Shown: one piece after another, positions 7,849 to 17,000 of the stretch | Position numbering within the stretch: position 1 is the stretch's first letter | How the letters are laid out: the number at the start of each line of letters is the position of its first letter | IMG/VR virus record: IMGVR_UViG_3300033183_000214 | Span: 1 to 27,487 of that record | Reading direction: 5' to 3' (one strand) | Source of the DNA: a virus | DNA: 27,487 nt | Notes under the pieces: generated by a model | The model's input: the letters and a program-made list of their open reading frames with translations, nothing else | What the model was told of the DNA's origin: nothing | The model's database searches: none | Made by a program: the position numbers and the translations under genes

Positions 7849-7894
7849 TTCAAAACATTTTGGGGGATGACGGGGTTTTCCCTGTTATCCTTGT

Positions 7895-7924
7895 CATTCC
7901 CCCCCTTCGGGGGGTGGATGTTTT
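7895..7924 (+). terminator. Terminator hairpin with UUCG tetraloop after the capsid gene
   Basis: CATTC (7895-7899) pairs with GGATG-side bases (7916-7920), one mismatch, then five G-C pairs close a C(UUCG)G loop (7905-7910). TTTTAT follows. UUCG-capped stems are unusually stable. The tail is short, so partial read-through into the next head genes is likely. This would set capsid mRNA above downstream mRNA. Confidence 0.65.
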
Positions 7925-7954
7925 ATCAACAACAATCAACAGGGAAAAATAAAA

Positions 7955-8587
7955 ATGGAAACTTTTACGCCGAAATCATGGACAGGGGCAACCCAAAACG
8001 AACACATCCCGAAAGTCGGGAATCGTGGCAACGCCCCGTTTTATTTATCACATCATCCGTTTCAATGGGAATTGGTGAAAACCGACGACGACGTTTTCGA
8101 ATGGTTGCCGACGTTTTCAAAAATTAATGAAATGGCGGGTGTGAATGGTGTACAACAAACCCCGAACGGCGTTGACAGTACAATCACCCGAATGAAAATG
8201 TCCGATAAAGGTCATCAGGTGTTGGAACGTGAATTCGGATATGTCGCCCGCTACCCGTCGCGTCATGGTGGGTTTTACTATACGATGAAATGGGACGTTC
8301 CGAAAATGATTGGGAACAAAACGTTTTGGAATCACGATGAACAAGGATATAACGAATGGCGAAAATTGTTGATTTCCGAAGGCGTCATCGACCGTCCCGA
8401 AACCGAAATCATTGAAATGAAATTGACGGAAGTCGACCGAAAAATCGAACGTCGATTGAAGAATCAACACATCCCCGAAATCAAAAAAGAGATAGACGGA
8501 CTTTATGACATCAAACGTCAAATGAAAAAAGCGTTCGACGCGATGTTCGAAACCGAATCAACATCCAAAAAGAAGAAGGGAAAATAA
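7955..8587 (+). CDS. Hypothetical head-module protein
   Basis: A 210-residue protein after the capsid terminator, RBS AGGGA. The N-terminal two thirds is mixed and aromatic (GNAPFYLSHHPFQWELV, then FGYVARYPSRHGGFYYTMKW). The C-terminal third is a long charged helix (TEVDRKIERRLKNQHIPEIKKEIDGLYDIKRQMKKAF), ending in a lysine-rich tail (STSKKKKGK) suggestive of nucleic acid contact. No family recognised. Its place between capsid and connector genes suggests a virion or assembly protein, possibly a head-internal or head-completion factor. The following small gene starts two bases after its stop, so the two are probably coupled. Confidence 0.7.
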   Translation: METFTPKSWTGATQNEHIPKVGNRGNAPFYLSHHPFQWELVKTDDDVFEWLPTFSKINEMAGVNGVQQTPNGVDSTITRMKMSDKGHQVLEREFGYVARYPSRHGGFYYTMKWDVPKMIGNKTFWNHDEQGYNEWRKLLISEGVIDRPETEIIEMKLTEVDRKIERRLKNQHIPEIKKEIDGLYDIKRQMKKAFDAMFETESTSKKKKGK

Positions 8588-8588
8588 C

Positions 8589-8732
8589 ATGTCAACACGT
8601 GAACAAATTGAACAGCTGACACAACGAATATATCAATCCGAACGCAAACAGGGAAAAGACGTTTCGCGCGAAACCATTCGGGAACGTGTGGTTCAAACCG
8701 CAAAACGCAACGATCAAAAATCCAAAAAATAA
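8589..8732 (+). CDS. 47-residue charged helical protein
   Basis: A short open frame starting one base after the upstream stop codon (TAA, C, ATG), with GAAGGG as ribosome site. The product begins MSTREQIEQLTQRIYQSERK and ends in a Lys/Asn-rich tail (KRNDQKSKK). It is almost wholly helical, with heptad-like spacing of I, L, I and V. Codon use matches the neighbours, and the spacing to the genes on both sides is tight. No family recognised. Its location suggests a small head accessory or assembly factor. Confidence 0.55.
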   Translation: MSTREQIEQLTQRIYQSERKQGKDVSRETIRERVVQTAKRNDQKSKK

Positions 8733-8753
8733 CCCCTTGCCATAGGTGAACAA

Positions 8754-9071
8754 ATGTCATACAGTGGACGACCCTTTTTCCGTATTCCCCGCCCGTTATT
8801 GTTAGAAGGTGGTGTCGAATCCAAAACCATTTCAGGCGACATCACTATCGTCGATAAAGATTCATTATTTCAAATCATTGACGGGGGCGGTGTGAATCGC
8901 GCGGTGACCCTTCCGAATGAAAAGTCGGGTCGTGTGTATATGATTGCGAACGTTGGCGCGTCTCATGATTTGAACCTGAAAAAATCGGACGGAACAACGC
9001 CCGTCGGTGATATTGCTCATGGCGAATCACATTGGGTCGTTTGCGACGGGACCGATTGGTTCATCCTGTAA
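8754..9071 (+). CDS. Small beta-sandwich virion protein (decoration or fibre-knob-like)
   Basis: A 105-residue protein with RBS AGGTG. After a Pro/Leu-rich N-terminal tag (RPFFRIPRPLLLEGG), the chain alternates strands and turns: DITIVDKDSLFQIIDGG, NRAVTLPNEKSGRVYMIANV, ASHDLNLKKSDGTTPVG, and ends HGESHWVVCDGTDWFIL. The order 'xVTLPx(n)G-x-V-Y-x-I-x-N-x-G' followed by 'G-E-x-x-x-VVCDGT-x-W' is familiar from C-terminal domains of phage fibres and small capsid-associated proteins. Here the domain stands alone in the head module, so a capsid decoration protein is the best guess. It is not obviously paralogous to the 4692-4910 product, although both are small beta proteins. No enzymatic motif. 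Confidence 0.6.
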   Translation: MSYSGRPFFRIPRPLLLEGGVESKTISGDITIVDKDSLFQIIDGGGVNRAVTLPNEKSGRVYMIANVGASHDLNLKKSDGTTPVGDIAHGESHWVVCDGTDWFIL

Positions 9072-9085
9072 AATAAGGAAATAAC

Positions 9086-9847
9086 GTGGCAACCGAAAAC
9101 CTATATTCCCCGCGAATCCGTATTCACGACGTGTTCGAACGTTCGCGTTCATATGTCGTTGACCTTCCGATATATCGCGACAATGACATCGTTTCCCCAA
9201 CGGGCGCGTTCTTTACATTGAACGACCCGTCAGGAAATCCCGTCATTGGACGAACCGCCGTTTCAATCGTTGCCAACGTTGCAACGTATACAATCGGGGC
9301 GTCGGAATTGCCCGCGTCGTTGGAATTGTCCGAAGGATATGTCCAAATATGGGAATTGACAATCGGGGGACACGTTTACACCTTCCGAAAACCGACCGCG
9401 ATTTCGTTGTCGTCATTGTATCCCGTCATTTGCGATTTGGATTTGGAATCCGAATACAGTGACCTAGCGTCAATCAGACCGTCATCGTTGGGGACGTCCT
9501 ATCAAAAATATATCGATGAATCGTGGATTCAATTGATTCAACGTATTCGTGATATGGGCAATATGGAATATCTTATCATGTCGCCCCAATCCCTTCGATC
9601 CGCTCATAAAAACCTGACGTTTTATTTGATTTGGAAGGATATGGATTCGTCGGGGTTGGGTGAAGGTCGTTATTTGCAACTAGCGCAAGAACACCGAAAA
9701 CAATTCGAATACGATTTCAAACGATTGAAGTTCAATTACGATTTGAACCGCGACGGTCGGGACGATGACCCGAACAAAAAGCGTTCGAATCTAGGTGTCT
9801 TCTATACCGCCGTTTCACCAACATATATCCGTCGACGGGGTTGGTGA
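9086..9847 (+). CDS. Putative head-tail connector/adaptor protein
   Basis: A 253-residue protein starting at GTG 9086, chosen because AAGGAA lies five bases upstream. An N-terminal beta part (IRIHDVFERSRSYVVDLPIY, PTGAFFTLNDPSGNPVIG, ATYTIGASELPASLELSEGY) precedes a helical part from about residue 130 (YQKYIDESWIQLIQRIRDMG, LAQEHRKQFEYDFKRLKFNY). The helical half resembles neck adaptors in general character. Positioned between the capsid accessory genes and the tail-completion and tail-tube genes, where head-tail joining proteins are encoded. NYDLNRDGRDDD (about 218-229) looks like an acidic, possibly calcium-binding loop. The stop overlaps the next ATG by one base. Assignment rests mainly on gene order. 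Confidence 0.5.
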   Translation: MATENLYSPRIRIHDVFERSRSYVVDLPIYRDNDIVSPTGAFFTLNDPSGNPVIGRTAVSIVANVATYTIGASELPASLELSEGYVQIWELTIGGHVYTFRKPTAISLSSLYPVICDLDLESEYSDLASIRPSSLGTSYQKYIDESWIQLIQRIRDMGNMEYLIMSPQSLRSAHKNLTFYLIWKDMDSSGLGEGRYLQLAQEHRKQFEYDFKRLKFNYDLNRDGRDDDPNKKRSNLGVFYTAVSPTYIRRRGW

Positions 9848-10290
9848 TGTCGTCGGTTTCCGTTTCCACTATTCGACAACGGTTCGCGAACGCGGTTTCG
9901 GGGATTCCTGATTTTCACGAATTGCGAAATCCGTTCGACGGATATGGTCGTTCACCGAATAGCGTCGCGAATCTAGGTTTCGCGGTTGGTGTTCGGGGTG
10001 TCACGCCCCGCGATGACGATCGACAACGCCGTTCGGCGGGTGTGATGTGTGAAACGGAAATGTTCGTTCGGTTCATCTATCGGATACGCCCGAAAGACCA
10101 AATCGTTTCGTTGGATGAAGGTTTCGACAATGTTGAAACCGTCATTCGAACAATCACCAATCGTTCGACCCCGTTACATGACGATTTACAAATCCGATTT
10201 CAGGGGTTCGACAATGAATTGTCGGATTCGGGCGAATATGCTATTTTCACATTATCATTCAATATAATTCACTTCATTTCCTTATTATAG
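9847..10290 (+). CDS. Putative tail terminator/tail completion protein
   Basis: A 147-residue protein that starts at ATG 9847, within TGATG of the preceding stop, and lies just before the tail tube gene. An N-terminal helix (SVSTIRQRFANAVSGIP) leads into mixed alpha/beta sequence: ETEMFVRFIYRIRPKDQ, then EGFDNVETVIRTITNRSTPL, and a final strand SGEYAIFTLSFNIIHFISLL. Tail terminator proteins of siphophages have this size, this position and an alpha/beta fold. They cap the tail tube when it reaches the length set by the tape measure. No diagnostic motif is visible, so the call is positional. An alternative is a neck (head-closure) protein. Confidence 0.5.
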   Translation: MSSVSVSTIRQRFANAVSGIPDFHELRNPFDGYGRSPNSVANLGFAVGVRGVTPRDDDRQRRSAGVMCETEMFVRFIYRIRPKDQIVSLDEGFDNVETVIRTITNRSTPLHDDLQIRFQGFDNELSDSGEYAIFTLSFNIIHFISLL

Positions 10291-10299
10291 GGGGCTATC

Positions 10300-10797
10300 A
10301 TGGCTGATTCATCAATTGTCGCAACACGTCGCGACGGAACCATCAAAATTGTCGACGCGTCGGGAACGCCGAACGAATACACCGTTGTATTTGAAACGGG
10401 CGATTTCTCATTTTCCGAACCGAAAGCCGATCGCGTTGTGATTCGGGATAGGGGCGCGATTGTAGGTTTGAGAAAAGGCGACGACCCCGTCATCACTGGT
10501 TCATTTTCTGTTCACCTTCGTTCGTTGACTGACACCACCGCCGATAACCTATTGGATAATATTTACAATCGCGGTTTTCATGCGGGCGCGTTGACAAGTA
10601 CGGGAACGGACGGTTTCGAACAATTTTTGGAAAACATTGTTTTCACCGCTGACACATCCGCAATCAATGGGAAGGTATACACCGCGACATTCGCGAAATG
10701 TCTTTTGGAAATGGGTTCGATGTCCGAAAGTGCCGACGGCGACACGTTGGAAATCGCTTTCGAATGTTATGGTGGTGTAACTTACGCCCAAACCTAA
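10300..10797 (+). CDS. Major tail tube protein
   Basis: A 165-residue protein directly upstream of the frameshifted chaperone pair, the standard location of the tail tube subunit in siphophages. It is rich in beta strands: STIKIVDA-like DGTIKIVDASGTPNEYTVVF at the N terminus, RVVIRDRGAIVGLRKGDDPV, VITGSFSVHLRSLTDT, and a C-terminal GDTLEIAFECYGGVTYAQT. 'DDPVITGSFSVHL' and a late 'TATFAKCLLE' resemble tube proteins that stack as hexameric rings. RBS AGGGGG. Spacing and strong ribosome site suit a highly expressed virion protein. Confidence 0.7.
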   Translation: MADSSIVATRRDGTIKIVDASGTPNEYTVVFETGDFSFSEPKADRVVIRDRGAIVGLRKGDDPVITGSFSVHLRSLTDTTADNLLDNIYNRGFHAGALTSTGTDGFEQFLENIVFTADTSAINGKVYTATFAKCLLEMGSMSESADGDTLEIAFECYGGVTYAQT

Positions 10798-10823
10798 CAA
10801 AACCATAAAAACAGGGAATCATC

Positions 10824-11168
10824 ATGGAAAAAATCAATTTGTCAGTATTCGGGGACATCAAATGTCAACGTCCACCCCTTTCGATATGTTTCGACATCGT
10901 GTCAATGTTTTCGGAATCATCCGAACGACATGTTCGCGCGCGGTTGTGTGCGGTGGCGTTGTGTTATGCGGTGGACGACCCCCGTTTTCCAAAGAAACCG
11001 ACATCGTTCGATTTGTTGGAACATGGTTCGAAATGTTTGGACTTCCTTTTCGGTCGTGGCGTTGCGGTGTCGACAATATACGAACAGGGGTTGTCGGTGA
11101 TTGGTTGGTTCGCGGAATCGCTACCGTCCGAAAGCGAGGTCACCGAAGTCGAAAATTTTTCCGAATAA
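10824..11168 (+). CDS. Tail assembly chaperone, short form (G-like)
   Basis: A 114-residue protein, mostly helical and Cys-rich (RARLCAVALCYAVDDPRFPK, EHGSKCLDFLFGRGVAVST), ending in acidic ESEVTEVENFSE. It lies between the tail tube and tape measure genes, as do lambda G and HK97 gp14-type chaperones, which coat the tape measure during tail assembly. RBS AGGGA in AAAACAGGGAATCATCATG. Two codons before its stop is a -1 slippery heptamer, from which a longer G-T form can be made (next entry). No sequence motif marks the family; recognition rests on position, length and the frameshift site. Confidence 0.75.
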   Translation: MEKINLSVFGDIKCQRPPLSICFDIVSMFSESSERHVRARLCAVALCYAVDDPRFPKKPTSFDLLEHGSKCLDFLFGRGVAVSTIYEQGLSVIGWFAESLPSESEVTEVENFSE

Positions 11169-11374
11169 CGGTCGCGGGTCAAATCGAAACGACGGGGTTC
11201 GCGATTTCTAGGTTTTGGGGACAGGAACCAACGTGGTTCGAAAATCTATCCCCTGAATTGAAATGTCGGGTTTTGGCGGATTATCGGATTCAATGTGATG
11301 ACGAAAAAACGCGAAAACAAAAAGCCGACAAAATCAAAATCGATCGAATCCGTCGTCGTCGGGGGGCTATATGA
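10824..11374 (+). CDS. Tail assembly chaperone, long G-T form made by -1 frameshifting
   Basis: Translation from 10824 slips back one base at AAATTTT (11153-11159) and continues in the -1 frame from 11159 to the stop at 11372-11374. The product is 183 residues: 112 from G plus 71 from T. The T part reads FRITVAGQIETTGFAISRFW, then FENLSPELKCRVLADYRIQC, and ends in a very basic stretch (RKQKADKIKIDRIRRRR). The next gene starts inside this stop (ATGA), which supports real translation of the -1 frame. The -1 frame is also open far upstream, but that part is a shadow of G. In lambda and relatives the G:GT ratio matters for tail assembly. Confidence 0.75.
11153..11159 (+). promoter_or_regulatory. 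-1 ribosomal frameshift slippery site AAATTTT
   Basis: In the G frame the codons are GAA AAT TTT TCC GAA TAA. The heptamer A AAT TTT fits X XXY YYZ exactly and is two codons from the stop. Downstream, TCGCG (11172-11176) can pair with CGCGA (11200-11204), extendable with G-U pairs, but this stem is modest. Confidence 0.75.
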
Positions 11375-11805
11375 AAACGTTGAAATATGGAAAAGGGAAA
11401 TCGTCAATTGAAATCGCGGGGACACAACGTGATTTGATTATGTCGACCCTTCGAAAAGCCGAACCGATTGTCATGTGGATTTTGGACGCGGAAACGCAAA
11501 AATTGAAAGAAGATTCGGAACGGGGTTGGTTGGTACGCCAAAAGAAATATGGACGTTCGGAAGATTCGAAAGGAAAACATCGAACGGGACTTCGGGTCAT
11601 TCCCCCGTCAACGATTGAAGCGTTCGTCGAAAATACCGCCGAATATGCGTGGGCGATTCGGGTTGGTCGCGATTCGAAAACGTCTATTCCGAAGGGTCGC
11701 AAAATTGCGGACGAATTACTTTGGAAACCCGCAAAGAAAAACGCCGATCGAATCGTCATGGAAATCGCGAAACGTACCGTTCGGGAATTGAAAAAGGTAA
11801 AATGA
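11371..11805 (+). CDS. HK97 gp10-like tail/neck protein (tentative)
   Basis: A 144-residue basic protein coupled to the T frame by ATGA. Middle section: PSTIEAFVENTAEYAWAIRV, then GRDSKTSIPKGRKIADELLW, and a C-terminal helix ADRIVMEIAKRTVRELKKVK. The arrangement 'EYAWAIRVG ... G(R)KIADELLW-x-PAKKNADRIV' recalls the HK97 gp10 family, neck or tail-completion proteins with 'a-x-YA-x-xVE-x-G ... ARPFLRPA' followed by an amphipathic helix. In HK97 the gene precedes the tail tube; here it lies between the chaperones and the tape measure, which is unusual. It could instead be an unrelated tail assembly factor. Confidence 0.45.
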   Translation: MKTLKYGKGKSSIEIAGTQRDLIMSTLRKAEPIVMWILDAETQKLKEDSERGWLVRQKKYGRSEDSKGKHRTGLRVIPPSTIEAFVENTAEYAWAIRVGRDSKTSIPKGRKIADELLWKPAKKNADRIVMEIAKRTVRELKKVK

Positions 11806-11806
11806 T

Positions 11807-14068
11807 ATGGCTGATGTGAACAAGTCGGTTTCGATAAATTATACCGCGTCAACGAAAGACCTTGAAAAGGAATTGAAAAAGATTCCAACAATCACCGATA
11901 AACAGGCGAATGACGCGGTTCGAAAATTGGATTCCAATTTCAACAAAATGGAAAAGGGCGCGGAATCAACGTCGAAGAAAGTCAATTCGAAAATGAAGTC
12001 AATCGGAAAATCGATGGCGACCGTTGGCGCGTCGGTTGCGGTGTTGGGGGGTGGTGTGGTTGCATTGTCACAACGTTTCGCCGATTTGACGAATGAAATG
12101 GTTGACGCGTCGACGAAAACGGGAATCTCGGTCGATACGTTGGCGGGGTTACGTCTAGCCCTTGAAGGTTCGGGTTTAGAGTTCGCGAACATGGAATCGG
12201 GGTTGATTCGGTTTCAATCGTCAATCGTCAACGCGGGTCGGGGTTCCAAAATACTTTCGGACAACTTCAAAAAATTGGGTGTCGATGTCAAGGATTCGAA
12301 CGGCGAAATCAGGGACGCGGATTCGGTGTTCAACGATGTCGTCAAGTCGTTGGGGAACATGGAAAACGCAACCGAACGAAACGCCGTCGCGATGGAATTG
12401 TTCGGTCGTTCGGGTGGTCCCGCGCTTATCCAATCGGGCGCGTTAGACAATTTGGAAAACATGACGACACTTGCAAAAGAATTTGGTGTCGATTTGGGTG
12501 TTGACGGTGTCAACGCTATGGGAACGTTTCAACGGAAAATGGCGGAATTGGAAACCGTCGCCGTCGGTGGTATGCAAAACCTTTTGAACAGTATCGCGGG
12601 CGGAAATGGAATCAATATGGCGATCGAAGGGGTTTCGAAAGGAATCATCTTTTTGGGTTCGATTGCCGAAGATGTGACGGGGTTGATTGGTCAATCATTC
12701 GAAAACATTTTCGCAATCGTTCAAGCGGGTTCGATGGTGATGTCGGGTGACTTCGAACGCGCGGGTGTGTTGATGTCCGATGTGATGAATGAAAACGAAA
12801 CCGCCGTTTTGAATCTAGCGAACACATTTTCGACCGCGTCGGAAAAGGTCGCCAACTTCGAAAGATTATCGCGCGCGTCGACGACCGCGTCAACAATGAA
12901 AACCGTCGGTCAGGAAACCGAAAACACCGCCGACCAAATGGAAAAGGTCGCCGACAACGCGAAAAAAGCCGAAACTGCAATCGCCGAAATGAAACGGGAA
13001 ATCGAAAACGCGTCATCGAACGTCGATGATTTGGTCGTCGCGGTGGATGAACGTTTCATGTCCGCATTGGAAAAGGAAAAGGCGTCAATCATGGAAACGG
13101 GGCGATTGTTACAAGAACAATTCGACGCCCATTCGAAATTGGTTGATCAGGTGTTCGCGCGGGTTGTGGCGGGTGATGATTCGATCGAAACCGAACAACA
13201 ATTGAAACAACTATTGGAAGAACAAATCGTTTTGGGTGACACGTTACAAAAGAACAAAATCGCCGAAGAAAAAGCATTGAATGACCTTCGAAGTCGATTA
13301 CAAGACGAACAACGGGAAAAAGCCGAAGAAAATCACCAAAAAGAAATCGACCGTCAACAAGAATTGAACGACATGATTCAGGAACGAATAACGAACGTCG
13401 AAACGATGGGACAAACCGTTTTGGGAACGTTCGGTTCAATCAGTCAAGCGATTTCCGATATAAACCAACAACAAATCGACGAAATCCGTTCGAAAGCCGA
13501 TTCCGATTTGGAGAAAATCGAAAAAATGGTCGAATCGGGTGTCATTACATCGGAAAACGCGTCCAAACGAAAGGCGAAAATCGAAGAAGATTATCAAAAA
13601 CAAGTCGCGGGGCAACGAAAACGAATGTTCGCGATGAATCAAGCGACCGCAATCGCCGACGTCATATTTCAGGGGGCGATCGCGTCCGCGCGTGCTATTG
13701 CCGATTATGGACTTCCTGCGGGTTTGGCGGTTGCGTCGTTGGCGGTTGCCCAAACAGGCGCGCAATTGGCAAGTATCAAAGCCCAATCACCACCGAAGTT
13801 CGATGTCGGGGGTATGGTTGGAAACGCTACCGACAACGCCCCCGATATGGTTCGCGCGAATCTATTGTCAGGTGAGGCAATATTAGACCGCGCGACGGTT
13901 CGCAATATAGGCGGGGAACAAGGGGTTCGACGGTTACAACGTGGTGAACAGGGCGGTGATCGTGTTATAGTGGTTCAACCGTTCAAACATTTCGACCGTT
14001 TCGTCAAGGGTGGCGGGTTGAACCAATTACGACAACGAAAATCCGTTTCGGGTGTCGGGGGGTATTGA
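11807..14068 (+). CDS. Tail tape measure protein
   Basis: A 753-residue protein after the tail chaperones, the place and size of a siphophage tape measure. Such proteins set tail length at roughly 0.15 nm per residue, which would give about 110 nm. Layout: basic helical N terminus with KVNSKMKSIGKSM; a hydrophobic segment (about 70-88, TVGASVAVLGGGVVAL); helix-rich centre; a hydrophobic area near 270-310; a long coiled coil (about 360-560, with EKALNDLRSRLQDEQREKAE). The C-terminal part is Ala/Gly-rich and hydrophobic (ASARAIADYGLPAGLAVASL), then SPPKFDVGGMVG and LLSGEAILDRATVRNIGGE, a C-terminal pattern common in tape measures. The stop TGA overlaps the following ATG. No lytic transglycosylase or peptidase domain was seen. 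Confidence 0.9.
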   Translation: MADVNKSVSINYTASTKDLEKELKKIPTITDKQANDAVRKLDSNFNKMEKGAESTSKKVNSKMKSIGKSMATVGASVAVLGGGVVALSQRFADLTNEMVDASTKTGISVDTLAGLRLALEGSGLEFANMESGLIRFQSSIVNAGRGSKILSDNFKKLGVDVKDSNGEIRDADSVFNDVVKSLGNMENATERNAVAMELFGRSGGPALIQSGALDNLENMTTLAKEFGVDLGVDGVNAMGTFQRKMAELETVAVGGMQNLLNSIAGGNGINMAIEGVSKGIIFLGSIAEDVTGLIGQSFENIFAIVQAGSMVMSGDFERAGVLMSDVMNENETAVLNLANTFSTASEKVANFERLSRASTTASTMKTVGQETENTADQMEKVADNAKKAETAIAEMKREIENASSNVDDLVVAVDERFMSALEKEKASIMETGRLLQEQFDAHSKLVDQVFARVVAGDDSIETEQQLKQLLEEQIVLGDTLQKNKIAEEKALNDLRSRLQDEQREKAEENHQKEIDRQQELNDMIQERITNVETMGQTVLGTFGSISQAISDINQQQIDEIRSKADSDLEKIEKMVESGVITSENASKRKAKIEEDYQKQVAGQRKRMFAMNQATAIADVIFQGAIASARAIADYGLPAGLAVASLAVAQTGAQLASIKAQSPPKFDVGGMVGNATDNAPDMVRANLLSGEAILDRATVRNIGGEQGVRRLQRGEQGGDRVIVVQPFKHFDRFVKGGGLNQLRQRKSVSGVGGY

Positions 14069-17000
14069 TGAGTAGTGACATAACACCGAACAACCTTCGG
14101 GGATTCATAGTCCCGACGGAAATCACGTCCGAACACATTTGGACGGACGAATCGACGTTCACCCAATCGGGACGACGGACGGGGGTTCCAACATCGAATC
14201 AGGGTCGAACGGGAATGGTTTTGACGGCTATCGGTGAACAGGGCGACCAATCAATCGACATCGAAACGAAAAAGGGTGGAACGGCGGGTTCGGGTGCGTC
14301 ATTCGGGTGGAAATATGCGAATGAATCCGAATACTATGGTTTCGACGCGGTGAACATCCCAACGGGGTTCGATTGGTTTCGTTATTCGTCGTCGTCCCTG
14401 ACAGAATATCAACGAATTGACGCGGTTTCACATCATGGAACAATGGTCGGGGTTTATGAATCATTCGGTTCGTCGAACCGTCGAACGATTGTCGCGTTTC
14501 AACAAAACAAATCGGGTTCGATTGTCACCGATACGTTGTTCACCCAAACATATATTTCACCGCCCGTCGGGGGTTTCCCGTCGGTGTGTCGATTGTCGGA
14601 CGGTTCATATTTGGTCGGGTATATCGGATATACAGGAAACGACGACGGTCAAATCAAAATATATCGTTCAACGGATGACGGGGTTTCGTGGGATTTGGTA
14701 TCGTCGGGAGCGTTCGACATTCCGATCGATTTGGGGTTGTATACGATTCAACGAATCCGAATGACCGCGAACAACAATTCGATTTTGTTGGTTGGGGAAT
14801 TGACGAACGTTTCGGGTTCAATCCGAAATCTATTGGTTCAATATGTGTCGATTGATAACGGTTGTACATTCAATCAGGTCGGGATTTCTAGTGACCCCGC
14901 GCGACATCGTCCCGACGTTGTGACGTTGCCCGACGGGTCGTTCGGTTTGGTGAGTATTGAAAACACCCAAAAAGTCACGTTCACCCGTATTCCGTACGCG
15001 CGTTTCGATGTGACTTCGACGACGTATTCCGCGAATGAAAACATTGTCACCGATGACGCGTCGTTCCCTGTTTGTTCGATTTCGGGTTCGAACCTATTGT
15101 TCGACGGTCGGATGACGGTGTGGATTGACGATGACGGCGTTTTGTATTGTGCAATAGGTAACCGAACCGACAAATCGATAAAATTGTTCACATCGGACAA
15201 CAACGGGGTCACGTGGCGGAAAATGTCAGGGAATGGAACGTTCGACGACGCGAACATATACCAACCCGATTCGACGGGTTCCGAAATCGAAGAATTGTCA
15301 GGGTTGCAACACGAAGGGCGTTCGGTGTTATTTGGAAAACACAACCGTTCCATTCCCCGAATCAATTTGGGGGGCTACTCAACCCGAACATTTCCCGCGA
15401 TTGTTGATTTTCCGAAATGGTATCAATACGGACGTTTCGATTCGAATTGGATTCCGTTACAATTGCCCAATTTGGGACGATATACGGTGACGGGTTCGGG
15501 AACGTCGGTTTTGGGGACGGGTTCCGAAAATGTTCGAATAACAACATCATCGAACACCCGTTATTTTTCAACGTCCCAAACGACAACCCTTGAACAGGGG
15601 GTCATATTACGAACCCGCGTTCGGGTCGGGTCGGGTGGTTCATCCGCGATTGACATCATCGGGATTCGTATTCGAAACGCGACGGGGTCGAATGATTATG
15701 ATGTGACGGTTCGACTATATACAACGGGATTTCGTATCGTCGACAACAATGATTCGGGATTGGTAAAACATACCGAATCCGTATCGATGACGGTCGAACG
15801 TGAAATGATCATCGCGATGTCGAATGATTTTATTTCGATATATCATCGGGAACACAACGAAAACAACGAACGGGTTTGGGACGATATACACATCGATCGA
15901 TTACGCGACGGCGGGGGCGCGCCCTTCAATTTGGTTTATTGGGGGAACCTATCATTCGGAACGGGGGTTTCGGAATGGTCGGAAATGCATCTATCCGAAG
16001 GGGATTCGACGGGAAATCAAATGATTGGGGACACCGAATCCACCGCGTTTCGTCAATACCCTGTAACGGGTGACTATCTTTATTTGGGCGGAGGTGTGTT
16101 GATTTCGACCGCTGAATCGCCAACCTATGAAGGGGACACGTTCGCAATCGTTCCCCGATATGACTATCAAATCGAACGAATCATTCATGACGTTTCGTCA
16201 TCACCCCGCGTTCAATGGCGTTCGGAATCAACATCAGGGGGCGCGGTTCCGTCCGAACGTATCGCGTTCATTTTGGACACCGATTTCGGGGATTTGGGGA
16301 ACAGTTACACCGACAATCAAATCATCGGGTTTCACCTAGCGAACATCAATTTCCGTCAATTCAACGTCGTTCGATACAATGCGAATACGTCGTCATGGGT
16401 GACGGTCGATTCGATTGACACGTCGACGGGGATGAACGGTCGATTCATTCGGGTCGGGGCGACGATTATTCCCAATTCAGGCGGAACCGATGTGTTTTAT
16501 TTGCATTATGGCGAATGTTCGGGTTGGATTGTCGAATTGGATGACGGGGTAAACGTCACCCGTCGTCGTGTGAAACACAATTCGGAAGGTGTATGGAACC
16601 AATCGTTCGCGGGAAAACAACCCGTCATTCATTTGGAAGGGTGCGACAATACCGAACCCGCGTTCGGTGACGTTCGATTCGTTCCCGATACGGTTTCCAT
16701 ATTGGTTCGCGGTGACGCAACGGGCGCGGGTTGGGGAATCCAAATCAATACACAAAATACAATTGACAACGATTTTCGAATCGGAACAATGATGTTCGGT
16801 TCATTGTTCGTCGTCGCGCCGACTTACGGACGGGGGCGTTCAATAGAGTTTCAAGCCAATTCCCAAATCATCGAAACGCGGGACGGAACGACAATCGGAC
16901 GAAAGATTTCGAACGGGGGTCGAATTGCGTCGATTTCATGGACGGACGGTGTCGACACATCTCCCGTTATGGGTGACAATCCCGACCCGAATTATTGGAC

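Noticed and set aside
10862-11158. Upstream part of the -1 frame as a separate T gene
   Set aside because: Its sequence is a shadow of the G frame; the ATG lacks a ribosome site. Translation by slippage at AAATTTT explains the -1 frame better.
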